Below are positions 1-8,194 of a stretch of 64,000 nucleotides of DNA, piece by piece (position 1 is the first letter of the stretch; every line of letters begins with the position of its first letter). Origin of the DNA: a gamma proteobacterium NOR5-3 (GTDB lineage Bacteria; Pseudomonadota; Gammaproteobacteria; Pseudomonadales; Halieaceae); NCBI GenBank assembly GCA_000158155.1, contig DS999405.1, forward strand, positions 1,104,365 to 1,168,364. Direction: 5' to 3'. The notes under the pieces are model-generated. The model saw nothing but the letters and a program-made list of their open reading frames with translations. It was not told the DNA's origin and did not search any database. The translations under genes and the position numbers were made by a program.

Positions 1-205
1 GCACCCGCAGGCCCGATAAGACGAGCAGGTAGCTCAGGCCACAGAGATAGATTGCAGAGGCTTCCAGGTCTCGCCTCTCCACCCAAATGACCAACACGAA
101 GACCATGAGAGGCAGGAGACTCAGTGCGTGCATAAAAAACAAACGGTTGTACCGCCGCGTGTACTCAGCGTCATGCGCCTTTTTAGTCAACTGGGCATGA
201 TTCAT
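1..205 (-). CDS. Small membrane protein, partial (runs off left edge)
   Basis: This open frame starts at an ATG at 205 and stays open to the window edge (about 68 residues seen). An AGGAG-like ribosome site lies 9 bases upstream of the ATG. After a polar, basic N-terminus of about 22 residues there are two hydrophobic segments (roughly residues 23-43 and 50-68), so it is an inner-membrane protein. It is the third minus-strand gene after the barrel protein and the small secreted protein and is probably co-transcribed with them. I do not recognise the family. A membrane component of a Fil- or Fap-like export locus is a guess from position only. Confidence 0.5.
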   Translation of the reverse strand, partial: MNHAQLTKKAHDAEYTRRYNRLFFMHALSLLPLMVFVLVIWVERRDLEASAIYLCGLSYLLVLSGLRV

Positions 206-288
206 GAACAATGGCTCCTGCATGCGATCACAATGGGGATTGGAAACGAAAGCAAGGCTGAGGCAAGCACCTTGCCCCAGCCCACCGC

Positions 289-627
289 TTATCGGGATTT
301 GGACCCAATATCGCAGGTCACACAAGATCCACTGGCCGCCGCCATAATCGGGACATATTCGCCCCAGAAGAAACTCGCGAGGCTTACGTCCAGAGCCGCC
401 ACGCCAATAATCCAGGGCCAAAGTTCGCCCTGGGTCTCACTCATCGCAGACTCATCCAGGACCCGCACGTCAGAGGAAGGCGAACTATCAAAAGCCTCAA
501 ATAGTAGACTGGACTGCGACTCATTCACCACGGTCTGTTGCGGTGAATCAACTTCGGCCCAGCTGCTCTGCGAGACGATCAAACCCAAGGCGACAACTGC
601 CGCACACTGCTTCTTTACCATTTGCAT
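289..627 (-). CDS. Small secreted protein with DUF6160/FilA-like leader motif
   Basis: I chose the ATG at 627 (start MQMVKKQ) because an AAAGGA ribosome site lies 8 bases upstream; an in-frame codon at 684 would overlap the previous gene. The product is about 112 residues. It has a Sec signal peptide (KK followed by a hydrophobic core ending SSWA), then a short polar segment. The motif LDESAMSETQGE follows, resembling the LDD-x-x-LSEVxGQ element seen after the signal peptide in DUF6160/FilA-like surface proteins. The C-terminal part is hydrophobic and Gly/Ala-rich, with a CVTC pair close to the end. It lies between a predicted outer-membrane barrel and a small membrane protein. The role is unknown; a pilus- or amyloid-like surface subunit or secreted peptide is plausible. 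Confidence 0.6.
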   Translation of the reverse strand: MQMVKKQCAAVVALGLIVSQSSWAEVDSPQQTVVNESQSSLLFEAFDSSPSSDVRVLDESAMSETQGELWPWIIGVAALDVSLASFFWGEYVPIMAAASGSCVTCDIGSKSR

Positions 628-673
628 AATGTGATTCCTTTTAGCATTACTTTCTTCAAAAAATTCCCCACCA

Positions 674-1474
674 CTAAAACTCATAAAACCATTGCACCCT
701 CATGCCGCCACTACGATCCGTAGCAAGATCCGCGGTAACAAACAGCGAATGGGCTCGGGCAACGGAAAGCGCCACACCGGCATGAATCCCAAGACGCTCC
801 GTGGGTCCCAGAACCCGACCTGAGCCCAGACCGGTGGCATTGCGGCGCTCAAACGCCGCACCACCAAACAAGGTGACGCTGGAATTGGCGGCGAAGTTCA
901 CGCCGGGCGCAATGCGCCAACTGGATCCCGGGCTTACCGTCACCGAGTCAAGACGGTACCCGCGCTGCAAATTGATCGAGGTTGAGAGCGATAGCACCAA
1001 CGGGTCGATGCTTTTATATGTGGTCACGGCAAACTGACCACCGGATAGATACTGCCTTCGTGCGGCGCCGCTACTGGCAAGCATCGCGCGAGCCTCAAGT
1101 AACAGGGCTGGCCGGTTGGATTCTGGCATGGCTAGCCAATTGGCCCCCACACTGATTGCCTGATTTTGCTCCCGCACCTTTGGTACTGCTCCGGCCAGAG
1201 TGAACTGCTGCATCTGTAGTTGGGCATTGAGTTCCAGGCGAGAACTCACGCCGTAACGCACTCCCGTAGACACGTTGCTCTGTCGCTCGAACATGCCTGC
1301 CGCTGACATGACCGATCGATAATCGAGACTGCTACTCAATTGCCAGGTAGCAGGCTTTGCCAGTAATTGTTCTATGGTGATTGGAGACTGTGCAAACGCG
1401 CCGGCGCCGACGTGCAGGGAGAAATACACGAACACGGCAAACCTTATCCACTTGTGTAATATTCTGCGCATCAC
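674..1474 (-). CDS. Predicted outer-membrane beta-barrel protein
   Basis: The 266-residue protein has an N-terminal signal peptide (basic MMRRILHKW, a hydrophobic stretch, cleavage after GAFAQ). Its body is rich in alternating polar/aromatic beta strands (for example RLELNAQLQMQQF and HSLFVTADLATD). The C-terminus is WFYEF, a terminal Phe as recognised by the BAM machinery, so I infer an outer-membrane barrel. It is the first gene of a three-gene minus-strand set that continues into the small secreted protein. The layout recalls FilC/FapF-type outer-membrane proteins that accompany secreted fibre or peptide subunits. That link comes from architecture, not a recognised family signature. Confidence 0.6.
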   Translation of the reverse strand: MMRRILHKWIRFAVFVYFSLHVGAGAFAQSPITIEQLLAKPATWQLSSSLDYRSVMSAAGMFERQSNVSTGVRYGVSSRLELNAQLQMQQFTLAGAVPKVREQNQAISVGANWLAMPESNRPALLLEARAMLASSGAARRQYLSGGQFAVTTYKSIDPLVLSLSTSINLQRGYRLDSVTVSPGSSWRIAPGVNFAANSSVTLFGGAAFERRNATGLGSGRVLGPTERLGIHAGVALSVARAHSLFVTADLATDRSGGMRVQWFYEF

Positions 1475-1632
1475 GCCGCTTCTCCAGGTCTTCCGCAGGA
1501 TTTAGGTTGCCTCAGGAACGCCCTCAACGAACACGTCGATACCGCGCAAGAAAACATCCTAAGCAGCCCTCTTGCCGGAAACCACAGTGAGACTCATACT
1601 CCCCGCCCCATTCGAATTAGCTGAGAACATCT

Positions 1633-2283
1633 ATGCTTTTACGACTTTTTGTCTTATGGATTGTTGGTGTGTTGACTGGCTGTGCGTCCTATACCGCGGA
1701 CTATCAGAATCGCCTCGTAAGAAGTCTCCCCAACCAACGCGAGGTCACCTTTAACGACACCCAGACCTATCCCGGCAAGATTCTATGCGGCAGCTACACG
1801 ACGCTGACCGGCTACGGTTGGAACATGCGCACTGGCGACTTTGTCGTTGGCGAGTCGTTCATTCGTTCGACCCCAACCGCAGATGAAGTATTTGTGTATT
1901 GCAGCAAGGATCCGGCTGCGGCGCTGTATGCTCGACTGGGAATTGGCGCCCCGGATGGCAACTGGGCGCCTCTGAGCAAGCTGCGCGATGACATGCTCGC
2001 GATTGACGAGGCCATTAACCGCTACTACGACGCAGTCGCTGTACTTCCCAGCACTTTAGATACGCTGCTGGAAGGCGATTTCGGTGTCAGTAAAGACAAT
2101 CTCACCGACCCCTGGGGACGCCCGTATTTCTATAAGGGCGGGTTGTCAGGCCGCACGGCCCCGCAGTATGAACTCGGGAGTCTGGGCGCTGATGGCGTAG
2201 AAGGCGGCCAAGGGGCTGACGCTGATATCCGAAAAGAACAAGCGTCCCTACTGGACCACGTGCTGGGTTTTGTTGACCACTGA
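1633..2283 (+). CDS. Lipoprotein with GspG-like (type II secretion pseudopilin) C-terminal domain
   Basis: The 216-residue protein opens with a lipoprotein signal ending in the lipobox LTGC (lipidated Cys17). The middle part (about 20-115) is unrecognised. From about residue 119 to 200 it closely resembles the periplasmic C-terminal domain of major pseudopilins (T2SSG): a helix with INRYYD, then TDPWGRPYFYK, then the calcium-loop-like YELGSLGADG..GGxGADADI. True GspG proteins instead have a prepilin leader and a long N-terminal helix, both absent here. This is therefore a pseudopilin-type fold tethered by lipid, in the outer or inner membrane. It stands alone, with no gsp genes nearby. Confidence 0.7.
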   Translation: MLLRLFVLWIVGVLTGCASYTADYQNRLVRSLPNQREVTFNDTQTYPGKILCGSYTTLTGYGWNMRTGDFVVGESFIRSTPTADEVFVYCSKDPAAALYARLGIGAPDGNWAPLSKLRDDMLAIDEAINRYYDAVAVLPSTLDTLLEGDFGVSKDNLTDPWGRPYFYKGGLSGRTAPQYELGSLGADGVEGGQGADADIRKEQASLLDHVLGFVDH

Positions 2284-2305
2284 GGCGTTCGGCGACATGG
2301 GGGAG

Positions 2306-4042
2306 CTAGGGCGAAAAAGGAAACACCCGGGGGAGCATACTAAGGACCACAATAGAATAAGCCAGGGAAAGGGGAAAACCGTAGCGTACATAGTCGGCAA
2401 AACGGTAATTGCCAATATTCTGCACCATCAGATTGGTGGTGTATCCGTAGGGCGTCATAAAGCTTGCACTGGCGCCATAAGCTACCGCCATAACAAAAGG
2501 CAGCACGCTTAACCCAAAACTTTCGGCCAAGCCAAACGCGACGGGAAACACCAAAGCCGCTGCAGCATTGTTAGTCATCAACTCTGTGAGCAGCAGCGTC
2601 GTGAGATAAACCGCCACCAGAGCGACATAGGGCCCCTCCCCTGCCAATCGCAAATGCAAGGCATCCGCGATCACTGTAACCAGTCCGCTGTTGACCAGCG
2701 CCTGAGAAAGCACCAGAGCTGCGCCAATCACCATAGCTATATCAAAGGGAAAGCGGCGGCGAAGCTCACCGGCTCGCACCACGCCCAGACCGAGCATCAG
2801 CACGAGCATGCCCAGCAATCCCTTAATAAGCGGCAGCATATTCAGTGCTGCCAGCGCCACCACTGCCAGCATCGCAAACCCCACAGTGTTGTTGACCACT
2901 GCCGAAAGCGGCGCCTGGAGTGCTCTTGATCCCACTACCAGAAAGTTCTTATCCACGTTACGCCGGCTGTAGAAGTCACTACCAATCGCCAGCATCAAGC
3001 TGTCGCCTGCCTGCAGCGTGATGGTGCCCAGCTTGCCCGAGAGCCGTTCGCCGCCCCGGCGAATACCCACCACGGCAGCATCAAACAATGAACGAAAACC
3101 CGAATCTCTGACCGTTTTACCTTCTACGGTCGCGCCGGGAAGAAGAATCACCTGCACCAGGTTGCCGCTGAGCAAGCCCTCTCCCGCTGCGAAAGTCCTG
3201 AGTCCATCAAATTTGTCGAGCAAGCTGACCTTGCTGATGTCGCCGGAAAAAATCAGCCGATCGCCCTCAGCAATGTACTCCTGCGGAGAGACCGGCGAGA
3301 TGAGGTGCTCACCCCGGACAATTTCCACCAGAAACAAGGCATCCAGTTCCCGAAGAGCGTTGTCGGCAATGCTGCGCCCGATGAGACTGGAACCAGCCAC
3401 CACGTCAGCTTCTACCAGGTACTCCGCCACACTCACCGTGTCCCGGGGGTTGTCGGGAAGCAAGCGCGAGCTGAGCAAAAGTACCACCACACCCACGCCG
3501 GTCACCGCCAGACCAATGGGTAAGAAGTCGAAGAATGCGAGCCCCTCCCCCGTAGCATCCTCCAGGAAGGAGCTAACAATCAGGTTGGTTGAGGTGCCGA
3601 TAAGCGTGGTGGTGCCCCCCAATACGGCGGCATAGGACAAAGGCATTAATAGCCTGCTGGGCAGATGAAAGCTGTTTTCGCGAAGAGCGTTGGCCAGCGT
3701 CGCAACCACCGCAGTATTATTCACCAAGGCAGAAAACATACTGGTGACGACAGAGACCCGCAACAACGAGCGTCGGTAGCCAGCCACCACAAGCCCCCGG
3801 GAGAGTCGCGATAGCCAGCTCAGCTTTTCAAGTCCGATGGACACCAGGAGTAACAACACCAGGGTGACCAGCCCGATATTCGTCGCCTTTTCGAGCACTT
3901 GGGGAGTATCCACAAGCCCGGCAAAGTACACCGCCCCCATGGCCCCGGCAAACAACCAGGCCGGGGCATAAGCGCTGAATATGAGCCCGTAAAACAGACC
4001 GAGAAACACCACGGCTATGAACAGCTGTTCAGGCATAGACAT
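2306..4042 (-). CDS. SLC13-family permease with central RCK_C (TrkA-C) domains
   Basis: The 578-residue membrane protein has the split architecture of SLC13/DASS-type anion permeases. N-terminal transmembrane segments include the signature ALVNNTAVVATLAN and GGTTTLIGTSTNLIVSSF, matching the conserved NNT and TSTNL substrate/sodium motifs. A soluble middle region (about residues 205-365) contains two TrkA-C-like repeats (EADVVAGSSLIGRSI and GATVEGKTVRDSGF). The C-terminal membrane half repeats the theme (TNNAAAALVFPVAF, YGYTTNLMVQ). It probably carries sulfate, a dicarboxylate or another anion with sodium, but the substrate cannot be read from sequence. It is convergent with the upstream lipoprotein gene and monocistronic. 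Confidence 0.85.
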   Translation of the reverse strand: MSMPEQLFIAVVFLGLFYGLIFSAYAPAWLFAGAMGAVYFAGLVDTPQVLEKATNIGLVTLVLLLLVSIGLEKLSWLSRLSRGLVVAGYRRSLLRVSVVTSMFSALVNNTAVVATLANALRENSFHLPSRLLMPLSYAAVLGGTTTLIGTSTNLIVSSFLEDATGEGLAFFDFLPIGLAVTGVGVVVLLLSSRLLPDNPRDTVSVAEYLVEADVVAGSSLIGRSIADNALRELDALFLVEIVRGEHLISPVSPQEYIAEGDRLIFSGDISKVSLLDKFDGLRTFAAGEGLLSGNLVQVILLPGATVEGKTVRDSGFRSLFDAAVVGIRRGGERLSGKLGTITLQAGDSLMLAIGSDFYSRRNVDKNFLVVGSRALQAPLSAVVNNTVGFAMLAVVALAALNMLPLIKGLLGMLVLMLGLGVVRAGELRRRFPFDIAMVIGAALVLSQALVNSGLVTVIADALHLRLAGEGPYVALVAVYLTTLLLTELMTNNAAAALVFPVAFGLAESFGLSVLPFVMAVAYGASASFMTPYGYTTNLMVQNIGNYRFADYVRYGFPLSLAYSIVVLSMLPRVFPFSP

Positions 4043-4201
4043 CTAATCAGAGATTGAATATGTGAGCATACGCGCTGGCGGCCTGCAGTCTCAAGCGCTG
4101 TGTTGTGGGACAACACGCATTGCCACAGCGGCGATATGCTTTACACTCTCCCCGCGCCTGCGAGCGTCCAAACAACAATGATTGAATTTAAGGAGTTACC
4201 T

Positions 4202-4573
4202 ATGATCGGCTATGTCACGATCGGCGTCAGCGATATGGATCGCGCCAAGACTTTCTACTCAGAATTACTCAAAGATATGGGCGCATCGGTGACCGTCGAC
4301 ATGGAGCGTATCGCTTTCATCGGCAAAAGCATGGCGGAGCCCATGATTGCCGTTTGTCTACCCTACAACGAAGAACCCAATCACCCGGGCAATGGCAACA
4401 TGGTCGCCATCACCGCCAGCAGCAAAGAGCACGCGGATGCCTTGTATGCAAAAGCCATTGAGCTGGGCGCGAGCTGCGACGGTGAGCCCGGACAACGCAT
4501 CCCCGATGTGTTCTATGGTGCCTACGTACGCGACCCTGACGGCAACAAACTCGCCTTCTTTGTTTTTGGTTGA
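4202..4573 (+). CDS. VOC-superfamily (glyoxalase/bleomycin resistance-like) protein
   Basis: I chose the ATG at 4202 because AAGGAG lies just upstream and the product then starts in the usual way for the family (MIGYVTIGVSDMDRAKTFY). The roughly 123-residue protein is a single vicinal-oxygen-chelate unit with the beta-alpha-beta-beta-beta repeats. Typical elements are an N-terminal GVSDMDRAKTFYSELL and a C-terminal YGAYVRDPDGNKLAFFVFG. Members include glyoxalases, antibiotic-resistance and small metal-dependent lyases or dioxygenases; the substrate is unknown. It is followed 20 bases later by a strong hairpin and then a methyltransferase gene. Confidence 0.8.
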   Translation: MIGYVTIGVSDMDRAKTFYSELLKDMGASVTVDMERIAFIGKSMAEPMIAVCLPYNEEPNHPGNGNMVAITASSKEHADALYAKAIELGASCDGEPGQRIPDVFYGAYVRDPDGNKLAFFVFG

Positions 4574-4593
4574 TTCTTCAGGAATGACCACGC

Positions 4594-4619
4594 CACTGCG
4601 CCCCTGGGTGGGCGCAGTG
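4594..4619 (+). terminator. Strong hairpin without U-tract between VOC gene and methyltransferase gene
   Basis: A perfect 10-bp inverted repeat (CACTGCGCCC and GGGCGCAGTG) encloses a 6-base loop, 20 bases after the VOC stop codon and 15 bases before the next start codon. There is no T-run on either side, so it may be a weak terminator, an RNA-stabilising end or a translational shield for the next gene. Confidence 0.45.
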
Positions 4620-4634
4620 ACAGGTCGCTAAGCT

Positions 4635-5399
4635 ATGCAGTTTTTCAAATCTCTGGAAGTACAGCTACGCAACTGGCGAAACCAGATAATCTCCCCGATC
4701 AAGTACCGTGGAGACGCGGTACATTGCCCGGTCTGCGATCACAGCTTTTCACACTTCCTGCCTGCGGGCAGCGGCCAGCGTGCCCGCCCCGGCGCGGTGT
4801 GCCCCCTGTGCCGCAGCAGGGAACGGGATCGACTCAGCTGGCTGTTTCTGGAGCAGCGCCAGGGTGACCTGCTTCAAAAGCACATGCAGTTTCTTCACGT
4901 GGCACCGGAACCGCGTCTCAGTGAATTCTTTTTCAATGCCATTGGTGAGGGGTACATCACTGCGGATCTCATGCGCAAAGATGTCATGGTGCGTCTTGAT
5001 GTACAGGACATGCTCTATCCCAACGAAACCATGGACGCGATCTACTGCAACCATGTTTTTCAGGATGTGCCCGATGATCACAAGGCGATCGCAGAGTGCT
5101 TCAGAGTGCTTCGTCCCAACGGCTGGGCCGTACTAAACGTCCCCCTGTTCGCCGAGGCAACACAGGAAGCGAATACGCCGGGGAATGTTCGTGCAAGCTG
5201 GGACAAACGCCCTGACGAACACGTAAGAAATTACGGACCCGACTATCGAGACCGCCTGGAAGCGGCGGGCTTCATCGTTGAGGTGTTCACGCCCCAGGAC
5301 CTGGAGCCGGATGAGCAAAAACGCGCCCGTTTTGGCGTAGATGGACCCCGGACAGGCTTTGTACACTTCGTGCGCAAACCCGCCGATACGCCAGGCTAG
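4635..5399 (+). CDS. Zinc-ribbon class I SAM-dependent methyltransferase
   Basis: The 254-residue protein starts with a zinc-ribbon-like module, CPVCDHSF (about residue 32) paired with CPLCRSRERDR (about 54). A Rossmann-type methyltransferase domain of the Methyltransf_11 kind follows: LHVAPEPRLSEFF in place of the usual GxGxG loop, ITADLMRKDVMVRLDVQDM, and DAIYCNHVFQDVPDDHKAIAECFRVLRPNGWAVLNVPLF as motifs II-IV. Proteins of this build often occur with polysaccharide or glycosyltransferase genes. Here a sulfotransferase and an O-antigen ligase-like gene follow on the opposite strand. The acceptor is unknown. Confidence 0.8.
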   Translation: MQFFKSLEVQLRNWRNQIISPIKYRGDAVHCPVCDHSFSHFLPAGSGQRARPGAVCPLCRSRERDRLSWLFLEQRQGDLLQKHMQFLHVAPEPRLSEFFFNAIGEGYITADLMRKDVMVRLDVQDMLYPNETMDAIYCNHVFQDVPDDHKAIAECFRVLRPNGWAVLNVPLFAEATQEANTPGNVRASWDKRPDEHVRNYGPDYRDRLEAAGFIVEVFTPQDLEPDEQKRARFGVDGPRTGFVHFVRKPADTPG

Positions 5400-5462
5400 C
5401 TGTCACAACTCTTGCCGCGCCGGCTGTCACATCACCTTCTGTGCTGCAGCCCCAACCGGCGG

Positions 5463-6158
5463 CTAATCATCAAACTCATAGCCCATGTACGCAATCTCTC
5501 GAGAAAACAAATCGGCGATGCGGGCTTTGCTGTGCTCGGTGTAGTACTCCCGGTAGTGCTTTCGTTCCTTAGCCACACCCGTTTTCTCCCGAGGTAAGGG
5601 TTCGGGCAACTCAAGATCTAATCGCTCGCGCAGTTCCTGGAGTGCCCCTGCGAGTTCGCGAAACTCAAACACGCGATCCACCATGACATCATCGCCGTCA
5701 AAGTACAGATCAGCGTCCCGGGGCAGGCGATGCGGTTTTTTGTCGATGTACTCATCAAAGGACGGCATGGATCGACCCTGCCCGTGCAGCTTCCAAAGGT
5801 AATAAGAAACGGCTTTATCCCAGGGATTGCGTTCAAAGCAAAACGTGAAATAGCTGTCCCAGATTTCGTCACCCACCAGTTCACGTATGCGCGCTGCGGG
5901 CATATGCTCATAGTAAAATGCACCAATGAGGGGGGAGTGGCGGCCCACAATTTTGCGCAGAAGTTTTGAGCGGTTGTAGGCCGGACCAATCCAGGAATCG
6001 GGCCCGTAGTTGCGTGGAATCCCATTCCCGATGTTGTCTTCCATGTGGGAGACGATGTCGTCCGGCGCACACTCCCTGGCCAGGGCGACCTCCAGAGAAC
6101 TTCCCGCGGTCTTGTGTGTCTTCACAAAAATAAAGCGATGTCGATGACTGATGATCAC
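5463..6158 (-). CDS. Sulfotransferase-family protein
   Basis: The 231-residue protein carries the PAPS 5'-phosphosulfate-binding loop near the N-terminus (FVKTHKTAGSSLE, residues about 11-23). The 3'-phosphate-binding region is FERNPWDKAVSYYLW (about 110-124). These are the hallmarks of cytosolic and bacterial carbohydrate sulfotransferases, which move sulfate from PAPS to a sugar or lipid hydroxyl. Its start overlaps the stop of the upstream O-antigen ligase-like gene by 4 bases (ATGA), so the two are translationally coupled. This suggests a role in sulfating an exported polysaccharide or lipid. The acceptor is inferred only from context. Confidence 0.8.
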   Translation of the reverse strand: MIISHRHRFIFVKTHKTAGSSLEVALARECAPDDIVSHMEDNIGNGIPRNYGPDSWIGPAYNRSKLLRKIVGRHSPLIGAFYYEHMPAARIRELVGDEIWDSYFTFCFERNPWDKAVSYYLWKLHGQGRSMPSFDEYIDKKPHRLPRDADLYFDGDDVMVDRVFEFRELAGALQELRERLDLELPEPLPREKTGVAKERKHYREYYTEHSKARIADLFSREIAYMGYEFDD

Positions 6159-7432
6159 AAAAGTGCCTGCCCGGGTTGTCTCTCACTCAAAGCCAGAAGA
6201 TACAGTCCGATGAACAGCCATAACAGCTGCGCATGCCAGGATGAATACCACGCCAGATGCGTATTCAGGGGGAACAGCATACCCACAAGCGTCACCGCAT
6301 AGGGTAGTGCTCGAGAACGAGCATCGGCATCAGCACGTTTCCAGCCGACACCCAGCAGTGTTAGCAGCACGATGTAGCCCGCCAGCCCCAACACGCCGGT
6401 CTCCGACCATAACTCCAGCAGCAACTGATGCGCATGCGATGCTCGCGCGCCCCCCGCCTCCCCGGCGGGACGCGCCCAGCTGTCGGTCTGAGATGCAAAC
6501 TCTGCATAAGCGTAACGAAAACCCCGGGGACCCACCCCGTTGATCCAGTGTGCCTCGCCCATAGCGACCGCTGTGCGCCAGATAGGCAAGCGGAGTCCGG
6601 TAGCCCGGTTGACCGTGGCGTAGTCGCGCTCGTCCAGCGCACTGACAATAACCACACTACGCTCACGCACCCACTCGCTCGTTCCAAACGCCAGAACCAG
6701 GGCTAACGTTCCGATGCCCAGCAAACCGGCGACGCGAAAAAAACCCAGACGCCCGCGAAAAAAATAATAAATACCCAGGACGGCCAGCTCTACACCGGCA
6801 CTTATCCACGCGGCGCGCTTGCCGGAGAGCACAATGAGCGTTAACACCAAAAGCAAAAAACAGCCCACAACAGCCGGGGGCCACTTTCTCAGGGCATACA
6901 CCAGGCCAACCGGTAGCAGAAACGCCACGGCGATACCAAACTTGATGTTGTCGTCGTCACCGAAAACACCATTGATATAGCCCTCGCCTACCCCGTACCC
7001 CAGAACATTGCGTCCGGTGACGAACTGTAAAAGTCCGTCCAAACACCATAGCGTCAGGAGCAGCGCCACGGTCAACCCCAGTGTATCCAAAAGACGATTT
7101 CGATCTGCCGGCTGCTCACCGAAGCACTGATACCAGTAAAGCAGGGCCACGCAGCTCATGCCGTAGCGCAGGGTGCCCAGTGTAGTAATCAGCGATTTCT
7201 GCGGCGCCACCGCATCGGGCAACGCCAGGACCATAGGGAGTACAAAAGCCGCAAGCAGCGCCGCCAACAAAGCGGCATGACTGGCACCGAGCATGCCTTT
7301 GGACCTTGCAAGCCCCCACAAGCCTGCTATAGCCAGCAGGCCCAACGGTATTTCCAGCATGCGACCAAAGGGCAGAAGCACCATGGCCAGCACCAGCAGA
7401 AACACAGGAAGGGAGACACGAAACGAAGGCAT
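6155..7432 (-). CDS. O-antigen ligase / polymerase-like membrane protein (Wzy_C family)
   Basis: The 425-residue protein is strongly hydrophobic, with about 10-12 predicted membrane segments. A large periplasmic loop towards the C-terminus (about 270-345) contains the family pattern TGLRLPIWRTAVAMGEAHWINGVGPRGF followed by ASHAHQLLLELWSETGVLGLAGY. The HxxxLELWSETG-type stretch is typical of WaaL/Wzy_C proteins that ligate or polymerise sugar chains. It is the first gene of a two-gene minus-strand operon with the sulfotransferase. Whether it acts as ligase or polymerase cannot be decided from sequence. Confidence 0.85.
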   Translation of the reverse strand: MPSFRVSLPVFLLVLAMVLLPFGRMLEIPLGLLAIAGLWGLARSKGMLGASHAALLAALLAAFVLPMVLALPDAVAPQKSLITTLGTLRYGMSCVALLYWYQCFGEQPADRNRLLDTLGLTVALLLTLWCLDGLLQFVTGRNVLGYGVGEGYINGVFGDDDNIKFGIAVAFLLPVGLVYALRKWPPAVVGCFLLLVLTLIVLSGKRAAWISAGVELAVLGIYYFFRGRLGFFRVAGLLGIGTLALVLAFGTSEWVRERSVVIVSALDERDYATVNRATGLRLPIWRTAVAMGEAHWINGVGPRGFRYAYAEFASQTDSWARPAGEAGGARASHAHQLLLELWSETGVLGLAGYIVLLTLLGVGWKRADADARSRALPYAVTLVGMLFPLNTHLAWYSSWHAQLLWLFIGLYLLALSERQPGQALL

Positions 7433-7550
7433 GAAGCATTCCAGAAAGAGGCGCCGCTACTATGCGATGTCAGCGCCCGGCAGTCAAAAAATCGCGGGAC
7501 TGGCCGAGCTGCGGTAAACTGTGCTTTGCTTCTGCGATCATTGCCGGCCC

Positions 7551-8171
7551 ATGCTCAAACTCAAGAATTCACGACCGCTCTTTGTGGGCGGCACGCGCTA
7601 CGTCTTTCAGCATCCCCAACACGCAAACCGCTGTGTAAAGGTGCTCCGTCCTGACCGCACGGGCGCGGCCCGAAAAGTGCTTCGCAAAGACTTCAAGCGT
7701 TATTTGCCCGAGCGCTTTCTGGATGATCAGCTCAAAGAGATCAAAGCCTACCGTGAGCTGCTCACCCGTGCGAGCGAAACCCTGTGGCGTTATGTGCCCC
7801 GCTACCACGGCACCGAAGATACCGACATGGGTGTGGGCATTGTCACGCAACTGATGCGCAACGGGGACGGCAGCTGGCCGCAAAACCTCGAGCAAATGCT
7901 GGTCAATGGAAAAGACCCGGCACTTCAAGCCGGTATCGACGAGTTCACAGAGGCTGTGGGAAAGCTGCGTATCCTGAGTAGAGATCTACTGCCGCACAAC
8001 ATCATTGCGGTGAAAGAAGAGCATGGCTATCGCGTCATGCTCGTCGACGGCATTGGCAACGCCGAGCTTATCCCCCTGTCGACCTGGTCCGGATTCTTTG
8101 CAAGACGCAAAACCCAGCGCAAAATCCGCCGTTTCCGGCAGCGCTGCGAACTCCTGCTCCCTCGCTCGTAA
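7551..8171 (+). CDS. YrbL-family kinase-like protein
   Basis: Translation most likely starts at the ATG at 7551 (MLKLKNSRPLFVGGTRYVF), giving about 206 residues, the normal size for the YrbL family (PF10707). That family has a protein-kinase-like fold and was first noted in enterobacteria as PhoP/BasR-regulated. Visible elements are a nucleotide-loop-like FVGGTRYVFQHP, VKVLRP with the likely ATP-site Lys, and the catalytic-loop-like RDLLPHNIIAV followed by VMLVDGIGN. It lies divergent to the sulfotransferase/O-antigen ligase pair, so a role in modifying envelope sugars or lipid A is conceivable, but no substrate is established. Confidence 0.75.
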   Translation: MLKLKNSRPLFVGGTRYVFQHPQHANRCVKVLRPDRTGAARKVLRKDFKRYLPERFLDDQLKEIKAYRELLTRASETLWRYVPRYHGTEDTDMGVGIVTQLMRNGDGSWPQNLEQMLVNGKDPALQAGIDEFTEAVGKLRILSRDLLPHNIIAVKEEHGYRVMLVDGIGNAELIPLSTWSGFFARRKTQRKIRRFRQRCELLLPRS

Positions 8172-8194
8172 GAGCTGCGCATCAACAAGACAAC

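Noticed and set aside
128-634. 168-codon plus-strand open frame at left edge
   Set aside because: It is antisense to the small secreted protein, which has a signal peptide and a ribosome site. The plus frame has neither.
3018-3635. 205-codon plus-strand open frame inside the permease gene
   Set aside because: It has Ser/Pro/Arg-rich shadow composition and is antisense to conserved SLC13 motifs.
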